From Bacteroidales bacterium (GTDB taxonomy: Bacteria; Bacteroidota; Bacteroidia; Bacteroidales; ML635J-15): a stretch of 15,451 nucleotides of DNA. Made by a program: the position numbers and the translations under genes. The notes under the pieces were generated by a model. The model ran no database searches, had not been told where the DNA came from, and worked only from the letters and a program-made list of their open reading frames with translations. Where the stretch lies: NCBI GenBank assembly GCA_023228725.1, contig JALOAQ010000072.1:1-15451 (forward strand). Reading direction: 5' to 3'. Positions 8,643-15,055 of the stretch are shown here, piece by piece (position 1 is the stretch's first letter; each line of letters begins with the position of its first letter).

Positions 8643-8791
8643 TATTAACTTTAATAAAACTTTAACATTAAATTTAAAAAAAATATGTCAAAAGCTTTTC
8701 TCAAGAACTTATTACGGAACAAATATTAGTATAAACAAATAAATCATGCAGTTTTTTAATTTATAAAGAAAAAAAATTACAATAATTTTTA

Positions 8792-8799
8792 TATTTTTG
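8792..8799 (+). promoter_or_regulatory. Candidate -7 element for asnS
   Basis: TATTTTTG matches TAnnTTTG exactly and lies 23 bp before the asnS start codon. I find no TTTG at the proper distance upstream, so only half of the promoter is supported. The sequence is in an AT-rich region where such matches can occur by chance. The whole divergent gap (8586-8822) contains no gene. Confidence 0.35.
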
Positions 8800-8822
8800 C
8801 ATTTCATAAATATTCTATAAAT

Positions 8823-10265
8823 ATGAAAAGAATTAAAATAGCAGCTTTATTGCAAAGCAATGATTTTGGAAAAGAAGTTTTAGTTCAAGCTTGGGTTAGA
8901 ACAAAAAGAGAAAGTAAAAATGTTTGCTTTTTAGCTTTAAATGACGGCTCAACAATTAATAATTTACAAGTTGTTGTGGATATTAGTCCTGAAATGCATA
9001 AAATTTTAGACAGAATACATACAGGAGCATCTGTTAGTGTTATTGGTGAAACTGTAGAATCTGGTGGTAAAGGTCAATCTTTAGAAATTGTTTGCAAAGA
9101 ATTAACAGTTTTAGGCGAAGCAAACCCCGAAGAATATCCACTTCAACCCAAACGCCACAGTTTAGAATTTTTAAGAGAAATTGCTCATTTGCGTTTTCGC
9201 ACAAATACATTTTCAGCAATTTTCCGCATTCGTCACGCCATGACTTTTGCTATTCATAAATTTTTTAACGATAAAGGATTTTGCAATATTCATAGTCCAA
9301 TTATCACCTCTTCGGATGCAGAAGGTGCAGGAGAAATGTTTAAAGTTACAAATTTAGATTTAAACAATTTACCTCGTACAGAAGAAGGCAAGATTGATTA
9401 TAAAGAAGATTTTTTTGGTAAAGCAACTAATTTAACTGTTTCTGGACAGTTAGAAGCAGAACTTGCTGCTTTGGCCTTGTCAGAAGTTTATACTTTTGGA
9501 CCAACATTTAGAGCAGAAAATTCAAATACTGCAAGGCATTTAGCCGAATTTTGGATGATAGAACCCGAAATGGCCTTTTATGATATTAATGACGACATGG
9601 ATTTAGCAGAAGAAATGTTGCAATATCTTGTGAAATATGCCTTAGATAATTGTCGCGAAGATTTAGAATTTTTGAAAAAACGCCGCGAAGAAGAGCAAAA
9701 ACAAAAAGCTCAAAATGAAAGAGACGAAATGAATTTGATTGAAAAATTAGAATTTGTTATAAACAATAAATTTGAAAGACTTACATATACCGAAGCCATA
9801 AATATTCTTAAAAAATCAAAAGCAAATCAAAAAGGACAATTCAAATATCCGGTTGACAATTGGGGAATAGATTTACAAAGCGAACACGAGAGATATTTAG
9901 TTGAAAAACATTTTAAAAAGCCGGTTATTCTAACGGATTATCCAAAAGAAATTAAAGCTTTTTATATGAAACTAAATGAAGATAATAAAACTGTTAGGGC
10001 AATGGACGTTTTATTCCCTCAAATTGGTGAAATTATAGGAGGTTCGCAAAGAGAAGAAAACTACGATAAACTTGTTGGCAGAATGCAGGAAATGAATATC
10101 CCGCAAAAAGAAATGTGGTGGTATTTAGAAACAAGAAAATTTGGAACAGTTCCTCATAGTGGTTTTGGTTTAGGTTTTGAGCGTTTAATGCTGTTTGTTA
10201 CAGGCATGGGAAACATAAGAGACGTTATTCCTTTTCCACGTACTCCAAAAAGTGCTGAGTTTTAA
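8823..10265 (+). CDS. asnS: Asparaginyl-tRNA synthetase
   Basis: This class IIb aminoacyl-tRNA synthetase charges tRNA-Asn with asparagine in the cytoplasm. The 480-residue length is normal. An N-terminal OB-fold anticodon-binding domain covers about residues 1-115 (VQAWVRTKRESKNVCFLALNDGS at 21-43). The catalytic core shows motif 1 around 147-162 (FFNDKGFCNIHSPIIT), motif 2 at 225-247 with FRAENSNTARHLAEFWMIE, and motif 3 at 447-458 (GFGLGFERLMLF). The wording FWMIEPEM and the RDVIPFPRTP ending favour AsnRS over AspRS. A charged segment at about 283-310 (KKRREEEQKQKAQNERDE) interrupts the core and looks like a lineage-type insert. The gene is divergent from the efflux operon and is followed 48 bp later by rpoN. 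Confidence 0.97.
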   Translation: MKRIKIAALLQSNDFGKEVLVQAWVRTKRESKNVCFLALNDGSTINNLQVVVDISPEMHKILDRIHTGASVSVIGETVESGGKGQSLEIVCKELTVLGEANPEEYPLQPKRHSLEFLREIAHLRFRTNTFSAIFRIRHAMTFAIHKFFNDKGFCNIHSPIITSSDAEGAGEMFKVTNLDLNNLPRTEEGKIDYKEDFFGKATNLTVSGQLEAELAALALSEVYTFGPTFRAENSNTARHLAEFWMIEPEMAFYDINDDMDLAEEMLQYLVKYALDNCREDLEFLKKRREEEQKQKAQNERDEMNLIEKLEFVINNKFERLTYTEAINILKKSKANQKGQFKYPVDNWGIDLQSEHERYLVEKHFKKPVILTDYPKEIKAFYMKLNEDNKTVRAMDVLFPQIGEIIGGSQREENYDKLVGRMQEMNIPQKEMWWYLETRKFGTVPHSGFGLGFERLMLFVTGMGNIRDVIPFPRTPKSAEF

Positions 10266-10286
10266 TTATTATTTAAAAATTAATTG

Positions 10287-10294
10287 TATATTTG
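10287..10294 (+). promoter_or_regulatory. Candidate -7 element for the rpoN operon
   Basis: TATATTTG matches the Bacteroidota -7 consensus TAnnTTTG exactly, 19 bp before the rpoN ATG and inside the 48-bp gap after asnS. No TTTG is present at the expected -33 distance, so the site could be weak, or rpoN may depend partly on read-through from asnS. No hairpin terminator is visible in the gap. Confidence 0.4.
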
Positions 10295-10313
10295 GCAATA
10301 AGCTTTTTAAATT

Positions 10314-11774
10314 ATGCTAAAACAAAGTTTACAACAAAAATTACTTCAAAAATTATCTCCACAACAGATTCAAATGATAAAGTTGTTGGAGTTACCAACT
10401 TTGCAATTAGAACAAAGAATAAAAAAAGAATTGGAAGAAAATCCCGCTCTCGATGAAGGACATGAAGAAGATGAGGATATCTATCAAAATGAAGAAAATA
10501 CAGACGAAGAAAAAGATAATGATGATAATGATGAGGAATTTTCTTTTGAAGATTATATAGGAGATGACGATGATGAAATTCCAAACTATAAACTACAATC
10601 AAATAATTATTCGCCTGACGATGAACCTAAAGATATTCCATATTCTGCTTCCAAATCTTTTCACGAACATCTTACAGAACAGTTAATTTTAAAAGAAGTT
10701 AACGAAAGAGAAAAGCTTTTAGCTACTTTTATTATTGGAAATATTGACGATGATGGGTATTTAAGAAGAGATATTGAAAATATTGCTGATGACATTGCCT
10801 TTTCGCAAAATATAAATGTTGACGATAATGAATTATATAAAGTTTTAGCAGTTGTTCAAGAGCTTGACCCCGCAGGAGTTGGCGCTCAAGATTTACAAGA
10901 ATGTTTATTGCTACAATTAGAAAGAAAAGAAAATCAAACACAAACAAATCAAAATGCAATTAAAATAATTTCAGAATGTTTTGACGAATTTACAAAAAAA
11001 CATTATTCCAAAATTCTTGTAAAATGTGAATTTAACGAAGATGAACTTAAAGAAGCTGTTGATTTAATATTAAAACTTAACCCTAAACCTGGGTCTTCGT
11101 TTGGTGAGCCTCAAACTCGTTCGGTAATGGCAATAATTCCCGATTTTATACTTGAAATTTCTGGCAATAAAATTGAGATTTCTTTAAACCAAAGAAATGC
11201 CCCTGAGCTAAAAATAAATAAAAGTTTTGCCCAAATGTTAGAAGCATATTCTAATAAAAATAATAATAGAAACGACAAAGATGCATATGTGTTTATTAAA
11301 CAAAAACTTGATTCCGCAAAATGGTTTATAGACGCTATAACTCAAAGGCAAAACACTCTTTTATTTACTATGAATGCCATAGCAGAATTTCAAAAAGAAT
11401 TTTTTCTGAGTGGAGACGATACAGACTTAAAACCAATGATTTTAAAAGATATTGCAGAAATTACAGGATTAGATATTTCCACTATTTCAAGAGTCGCTAA
11501 TTCAAAATATGTTTCTACACCCTACGGTAATTATTCTTTAAAACATTTTTTTAGTGAAGCAATGCAAACCGATTCAGGAGAAGAAGTCTCAACCAGAGAA
11601 ATAAAACAAATTCTTAAAGATTGTGTTGATTCAGAAGATAAAGAAAAACCTTTAACAGACGAGAAAATTGCAGAAATATTAAAATCTAAAGGATACCAAA
11701 TTGCAAGACGAACAGTGGCTAAATATCGTGAACAATTAGAAATACCCGTAGCTCGTTTAAGAAAGGAACTTTAA
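10314..11774 (+). CDS. rpoN: RNA polymerase sigma-54 factor
   Basis: This is the alternative sigma factor that recognises -24/-12 promoters and needs an AAA+ activator. The 486-residue protein has a glutamine- and leucine-rich region I at residues 1-45 (LKQSLQQKLLQKLSPQQIQM). A very acidic region II follows at about 48-88 (runs of D and E), then the core-binding part (ELDPAGVGAQDLQECLLLQLE, about 184-204). The helix-turn-helix is LKDIAEITGLDISTISRVAN. The RpoN box ARRTVAKYRE lies at 464-473, 13 residues from the C-terminus. Everything needed for function is present. No sigma-54 activator gene and no convincing -24/-12 promoter was found in the window. The stop overlaps the next start by one base (TAATG). 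Confidence 0.97.
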   Translation: MLKQSLQQKLLQKLSPQQIQMIKLLELPTLQLEQRIKKELEENPALDEGHEEDEDIYQNEENTDEEKDNDDNDEEFSFEDYIGDDDDEIPNYKLQSNNYSPDDEPKDIPYSASKSFHEHLTEQLILKEVNEREKLLATFIIGNIDDDGYLRRDIENIADDIAFSQNINVDDNELYKVLAVVQELDPAGVGAQDLQECLLLQLERKENQTQTNQNAIKIISECFDEFTKKHYSKILVKCEFNEDELKEAVDLILKLNPKPGSSFGEPQTRSVMAIIPDFILEISGNKIEISLNQRNAPELKINKSFAQMLEAYSNKNNNRNDKDAYVFIKQKLDSAKWFIDAITQRQNTLLFTMNAIAEFQKEFFLSGDDTDLKPMILKDIAEITGLDISTISRVANSKYVSTPYGNYSLKHFFSEAMQTDSGEEVSTREIKQILKDCVDSEDKEKPLTDEKIAEILKSKGYQIARRTVAKYREQLEIPVARLRKEL

Positions 11775-12397
11775 TGAAAGAAAATAAATATTTGAATATA
11801 TTAGCTTTAATTAATAATTATTTGTTTCATCCTCTAACAATAATTACTTATACAGTCATTATTTTCTTAAATTCAGAGCATTACATAGGATTTATGAACG
11901 CAAATGTAAAATTTTCTATATCTCTAATATTTGCAATCACAACTTTAATTTTACCAGCTTTGTTTATCCCAGTTCTATATTTTTTTGGATTAATTTCTTC
12001 TACAAAAGGACAAAATAAAAACGATAGACTATTACCTGTTTTTATAATAATAATTATGTACTTTTTTGCTTGGTATTTTATGAAAAGAGTATCTATGCCA
12101 ATAATTTTATTAAATTTAGTTTTATCTGGTACAATATGCCTTATTATTGCAGGAATTATATCAAGTTTCTGGAAAATTTCATTTAATACTACTGGTTTTG
12201 GAGCATTGCTTGGATTTATAACATATTTTTCATTATCCCTAAATTTGAATGTCCTGAAATTTTTGTTTTTTACAGTTTTTTTTGCTGGACTAACAGGCTC
12301 GTCTATACTTTATCTAAATAAAAATAATCCCGCACAAGTTTATTTTGGATATATATTAGGTTTTGCAACAGTTTTAACTTCAATGTATATTTTATAA
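11774..12397 (+). CDS. PAP2-like multi-pass membrane protein with altered phosphatase motifs
   Basis: This 207-residue inner-membrane protein has about six hydrophobic segments (for example 22-32, 48-72, 87-103, 109-130, 140-156 and 162-176). It can be lined up with the PAP2 phosphatase superfamily: KX6R at K78 and R85 for motif 1, a KISFNTTGFGALLG segment (134-147) where motif 2 would fall, and S177-X6-N184-X3-Q188 followed by VYFGYILG for motif 3 (normally SRX5HX3D). The Arg, His and Asp of motif 3 are replaced by Ile, Asn and Gln, and no His stands at motif 2. Phosphatase activity is therefore doubtful. It overlaps rpoN by one base and is one base from the next gene, so it belongs to the rpoN operon. 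The function is unknown, and the PAP2 relation is my alignment by eye. Confidence 0.7.
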   Translation: MKENKYLNILALINNYLFHPLTIITYTVIIFLNSEHYIGFMNANVKFSISLIFAITTLILPALFIPVLYFFGLISSTKGQNKNDRLLPVFIIIIMYFFAWYFMKRVSMPIILLNLVLSGTICLIIAGIISSFWKISFNTTGFGALLGFITYFSLSLNLNVLKFLFFTVFFAGLTGSSILYLNKNNPAQVYFGYILGFATVLTSMYIL

Positions 12398-12398
12398 T

Positions 12399-12659
12399 AT
12401 GGAAAAATTTTTGAATTTTATATTTATTATTCTTATAATATATTTTGTATTTGTATTAATATTTAGATATGTTATACCTTTTCTCTTAAAATTATTTGTT
12501 AAAAAAATGCAGAAGAAATATAATTCCCAATTTCAAGACCAATTTGAAAAAAACAATAAAAAAGACGGAGAAACTTATGTTGATTATATTCCAGAAAACC
12601 AAGATAAGGAAAACAATGAAGATTTTGGAGAATATGTTGATTTTGAAGAATTAGAATGA
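12399..12659 (+). CDS. DUF4834-type small membrane protein
   Basis: This 86-residue protein has one N-terminal hydrophobic segment (about residues 4-33, FLNFIFIILIIYFVFVLIFRYVIPFLL). A basic stretch follows (KLFVKKMQKKY), then a charged, low-complexity tail ending in GEYVDFEELE. The layout and the closing GEYVD(F/Y)EE motif match the DUF4834 family, which I know only from Bacteroidota and which has no known function. The tail is expected to lie in the cytoplasm by the positive-inside rule. The gene starts one base after the PAP2-like gene and overlaps the methyltransferase gene by four bases (ATGA). Confidence 0.75.
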   Translation: MEKFLNFIFIILIIYFVFVLIFRYVIPFLLKLFVKKMQKKYNSQFQDQFEKNNKKDGETYVDYIPENQDKENNEDFGEYVDFEELE

Positions 12660-13405
12660 TAAAATTTTTAAAAAAAATATTATTAAAGCTTTTTGGACTT
12701 AATTCATATTTAAGAATTGTTTCTGCTTGCTATATTAAATTAATAAAACTTGGTTATGGCAAAAAAACCTATCAGGAATTATATAAATTAAAAGATATAA
12801 TAAAACCAAATTTTGTTTGCTTGGATATAGGAGCTAACTTAGGTTATTATTCAGTTTTTTTATCAAAATATTCAGGAGAAAATGGAAAAGTATATGCAGT
12901 AGAACCAGTGCCTATATTTTGCGATATTTGGAAAAAAAATACGAGAAAATCTAAGTATAAAAACCTCAAACTTTTTAATTATGCTTTAGGAAATAAAGAA
13001 ATTATGCTTGAAATGGGAATGCCTTTACTAAATGGTGAACTGCATCATGGAATGACCAAAATTATTTCTAATAAAGATGAAAATTATTACAAAAAGTTTG
13101 AAGTTGAAATGAAAATTCCAGATAAGCTGTTTGAAAATATTAATAAAATAGATTTTATAAAAATTGATGTGGAGGGATATGAATATTTAGTTTTTGAAAA
13201 TATGACAGAAACAATATCCAAACACAAACCAATGATACAGAGCGAATTAAGTGGCGACAAAAATAGAAAAGCCGTAATATTACTTTTAGAAAATTTAGGA
13301 TACAAAACTTATATCTTGAAAAACAATGTTTTTATTGAAGCAAGTTTTCAGGATATTGAAACATATGAACATGATTTTTATTTTAAAGCTCAAAAAAATG
13401 AATAA
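12656..13405 (+). CDS. FkbM-family SAM-dependent methyltransferase
   Basis: This 249-residue class I methyltransferase is of the FkbM type; family members O-methylate sugars, lipids or small metabolites. The SAM-binding motif I is VCLDIGANLGYYS at residues 54-66, the acidic end of strand 2 is AVEPVP at 81-86, and the FkbM signature FIKIDVEGYEYLVF is at 167-180. An N-terminal basic and hydrophobic stretch (FLKKILLKLFGL) may bind the membrane, but there is no cleavable signal. Family members often act on glycans or cell-surface polymers, yet no glycan genes lie nearby and the substrate is unknown. Translation is coupled to the neighbours: a four-base overlap upstream and an eight-base overlap with the gene downstream. 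Confidence 0.88.
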   Translation: MIKFLKKILLKLFGLNSYLRIVSACYIKLIKLGYGKKTYQELYKLKDIIKPNFVCLDIGANLGYYSVFLSKYSGENGKVYAVEPVPIFCDIWKKNTRKSKYKNLKLFNYALGNKEIMLEMGMPLLNGELHHGMTKIISNKDENYYKKFEVEMKIPDKLFENINKIDFIKIDVEGYEYLVFENMTETISKHKPMIQSELSGDKNRKAVILLLENLGYKTYILKNNVFIEASFQDIETYEHDFYFKAQKNE

Positions 13406-14822
13406 ACTAAAACTTGGATTTTTAATAATAATTTTCACTCTAAGTTATTTTAATTTAAGTGCACATAAAAGAGCTAAGTACAATATTGTAATTGATTCAG
13501 ATGGAAAACTTGAAGATTTTAGAACAATTTCTTTGTTTACAGCTTCTTTAGATTTTAATATAAATTGCATAACAAGTGTTGAAGGTAAAATGCCAGCAAA
13601 CAAAACTGCAAATCTTTTGAAAAATCTTTTAAAAATTTACCACCACGAAGGCATTTTGATTGGAGAAGGAAATGAAAAAACTAAAGTGACAAAACATGAT
13701 AATCATATTTTAGAATTTTTATACAAATTATTTGGAAAAAGTGAAGAAAGCTTTGAAAACGCAATTGATATTCTTGGAAAAGCAATAGAAAATGAAAGAA
13801 AAAGAACAATTATTATTGCTTTAGGTCCTTTAACAAATATAGCCAAAATGCTTGATAAATACCCAGACAATATTATTAAAACAGAAATGATTTTATGGTA
13901 TTCTGACTATGAAAATTTATCAAAAGATTTTAACTATTCTACTAATAAAAAGGCTTACGAAGAAATTCTAAAAATGCAGATCCCAATAAAATTTGTTTCG
14001 TCTAATAAAAAATTTTATTCCCAAGATTTTCCAACATTTATAAAAGAAATAAATTCAAATTATGCCAAAATATTTAAATCTTTATTAGATTTTCAAAAAA
14101 TTGAACAAAACGAAATAAGCAAAGAATTAACAAGTCTTTATCTTTTATACCCCAGTATTTTTGACGAAACAAAAGTTGGAGAATTTGCAATAAATTTAAA
14201 ATTAAAAGAAAATAGCGAACCTGAAATTTTAATAAGCTCTATTTTAAACAGCGACAAGCCACAAGCCAGTGTTATTTTTAACGAAATTCCAACAAGCGGT
14301 TATATGATTATGAAAGATATTGAAAAATATAGCGAAGACTTAATTTCTAAGCATGGTTATAATGAGTTTAAAATCACCGCTCTTTGTTCAGAAATCCATT
14401 CACATATAGGAATTTATAATATTTTAGGAGCAAAACTTGGCTTGAGAATTATGGAATATCTGCATGCAGGTTTAGACGAAATTCAAATTGTTTCTTATGC
14501 GGGTTATCAGCCCCCCATAAGTTGTTTTAACGATGGTTTACAAGTAGGAACAGGCTCAACAATTGGCTATGGAACAATAAGCGTGGATACTACTAAAGAA
14601 GTGCAACCCGCCCTTATGGTAATTTATAATAATCGTAAAATTTTATTTAAAATAAAGCCAGAAATTGTTGAAATGGCTGCAAATGATATTGCGGAATTAG
14701 TAAAAAAACACGGTTTAGAATCCGAAATGTATTGGAATGTTTTACGAGAAATTTCTATAGAAAAATATTGGTTAAATATTAGCAGATATGACTTGGCTGA
14801 AATAGAAGAATTAAAAGAATGA
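13398..14822 (+). CDS. Secreted fusion: nucleoside-hydrolase-like domain plus FmdE-like domain
   Basis: This is a 474-residue protein. I chose the ATG at 13398 because it gives a clean signal peptide (MNKLKLGFLIIIFTLSYFNLSA). An in-frame start at 13326 would bury that peptide behind 24 residues lying inside the upstream gene. The N-terminal half resembles inosine-uridine nucleoside hydrolases: strand and metal motif VIDSDGKLED (residues 31-40) and IALGPLTNIAKML (140-152). The usual DTDPGxDD is changed to DSDGKLED, and the later EFN...DP motif reads DFNYSTNKKA, so the calcium site looks altered. The C-terminal part (about 325-474) resembles FmdE: H334 and H336 in IHSHIGIYNILGAKLGLR and C376/D379 in PPISCFNDGLQVGTGSTIGYG. 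The joint function is unknown; the FmdE part suggests metal or cofactor binding. Last gene of the rpoN cluster. Confidence 0.82.
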   Translation: MNKLKLGFLIIIFTLSYFNLSAHKRAKYNIVIDSDGKLEDFRTISLFTASLDFNINCITSVEGKMPANKTANLLKNLLKIYHHEGILIGEGNEKTKVTKHDNHILEFLYKLFGKSEESFENAIDILGKAIENERKRTIIIALGPLTNIAKMLDKYPDNIIKTEMILWYSDYENLSKDFNYSTNKKAYEEILKMQIPIKFVSSNKKFYSQDFPTFIKEINSNYAKIFKSLLDFQKIEQNEISKELTSLYLLYPSIFDETKVGEFAINLKLKENSEPEILISSILNSDKPQASVIFNEIPTSGYMIMKDIEKYSEDLISKHGYNEFKITALCSEIHSHIGIYNILGAKLGLRIMEYLHAGLDEIQIVSYAGYQPPISCFNDGLQVGTGSTIGYGTISVDTTKEVQPALMVIYNNRKILFKIKPEIVEMAANDIAELVKKHGLESEMYWNVLREISIEKYWLNISRYDLAEIEELKE

Positions 14823-14935
14823 TTCCTAAAATAGACATTTTTTTTATCTTCAATTTACAAATAGCTATTTATTAGCAAATAAAAAAATATAAAATTGGCT
14901 TTGGGTGTCCCAGTGTTAAAGTCAGGAATGGTTAT

Positions 14936-14997
14936 AAACTAAAATAAGAAAAATTATATGTTAGTTTAGGGCGGTGAAACTAAAATAAGAAAAATTA
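14936..14997. repeat. 21-bp direct repeat, two copies
   Basis: An identical 21-bp unit beginning AAACTAAAATAAG occurs at 14936-14956 and 14977-14997, separated by 20 bp. No other copy was seen in the window. It lies in the 233-bp gap between the FmdE-like fusion and the type III mod gene, 23 bp before the mod -7 element. It may be a regulatory site, or the scar of an insertion or recombination event. Two copies are too few to call a CRISPR array. The rest of the gap (14823-14935) is AT-rich and shows no gene or convincing terminator. Confidence 0.85.
14961..14983. repeat. Inverted repeat with GC-rich loop
   Basis: TTAGTTT (14961-14967) and AAACTAA (14977-14983) form a perfect 7-bp stem around the loop AGGGCGGTG. 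The right arm is the start of the second 21-bp direct-repeat copy. The loop is strikingly G-rich for this AT-rich gap. The structure could be an operator or the end of a decayed mobile element. It has no T-run, so it is not a terminator. Confidence 0.6.
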
Positions 14998-15020
14998 AAG
15001 ATAAATCGAAATAAAAATAC

Positions 15021-15028
15021 TAAATTTG
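15021..15028 (+). promoter_or_regulatory. Candidate -7 element for the mod gene
   Basis: TAAATTTG matches TAnnTTTG exactly, 27 bp before the mod start codon. The expected -33 position has no TTTG and lies just after the second 21-bp repeat, so a protein bound at the repeat could affect this promoter. Confidence 0.4.
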
Positions 15029-15043
15029 CTTTTTGAATAATTT

Positions 15044-15051
15044 AAAAGGAG
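15044..15051 (+). promoter_or_regulatory. Shine-Dalgarno sequence of the mod gene
   Basis: AAAAGGAG ends four bases before the ATG at 15056. Most other starts in this window have no purine-rich site of this kind, as is usual in Bacteroidota. It supports the start chosen for this gene and hints at a foreign origin. Confidence 0.7.
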
Positions 15052-15055
15052 ATAA

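Noticed and set aside
8690..8699. The palindrome AAAAGCTTTT in the gap between the TetR gene and asnS.
   Set aside because: It is short, made mostly of A and T runs, and not placed on a promoter element. Such palindromes are expected by chance at this base composition.
10291..10306. TGGCA followed by a T-rich run before rpoN, resembling a sigma-54 -24/-12 promoter.
   Set aside because: The essential GC of the -12 element is missing. The TGGCA overlaps a better TAnnTTTG match and is probably chance.
10312..10959. Minus-strand open frames opposite rpoN, rich in His, Leu, Tyr and Phe.
   Set aside because: They are the complement of the Asp/Glu-rich coding stretch of rpoN. The composition explains them fully.
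13326..13397. A longer in-frame start for the nucleoside-hydrolase-like/FmdE-like fusion at 13326.
   Set aside because: It would add 24 residues from within the methyltransferase gene ahead of an otherwise perfect signal peptide. The ATG at 13398 is the better start.
14853..14880. Imperfect hairpin followed by an A-run downstream of the FmdE-like fusion gene.
   Set aside because: The stem has two mismatches and the A-run gives a T-run only on the minus strand, where no gene ends. It is not a convincing terminator.
14896..14935. The GGGTGTCCC-containing stretch in the last gap, which looks unlike its AT-rich surroundings and might be an insertion-sequence remnant.
   Set aside because: No transposase frame, terminal repeat pair or target duplication can be seen, so there is nothing to support the call.
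14936..14997. Repeat-spacer-repeat pattern that could suggest a minimal CRISPR array.
   Set aside because: There are only two units of 21 bp, AT-rich, with a 20-bp interval that folds on itself, and no cas genes in the window.
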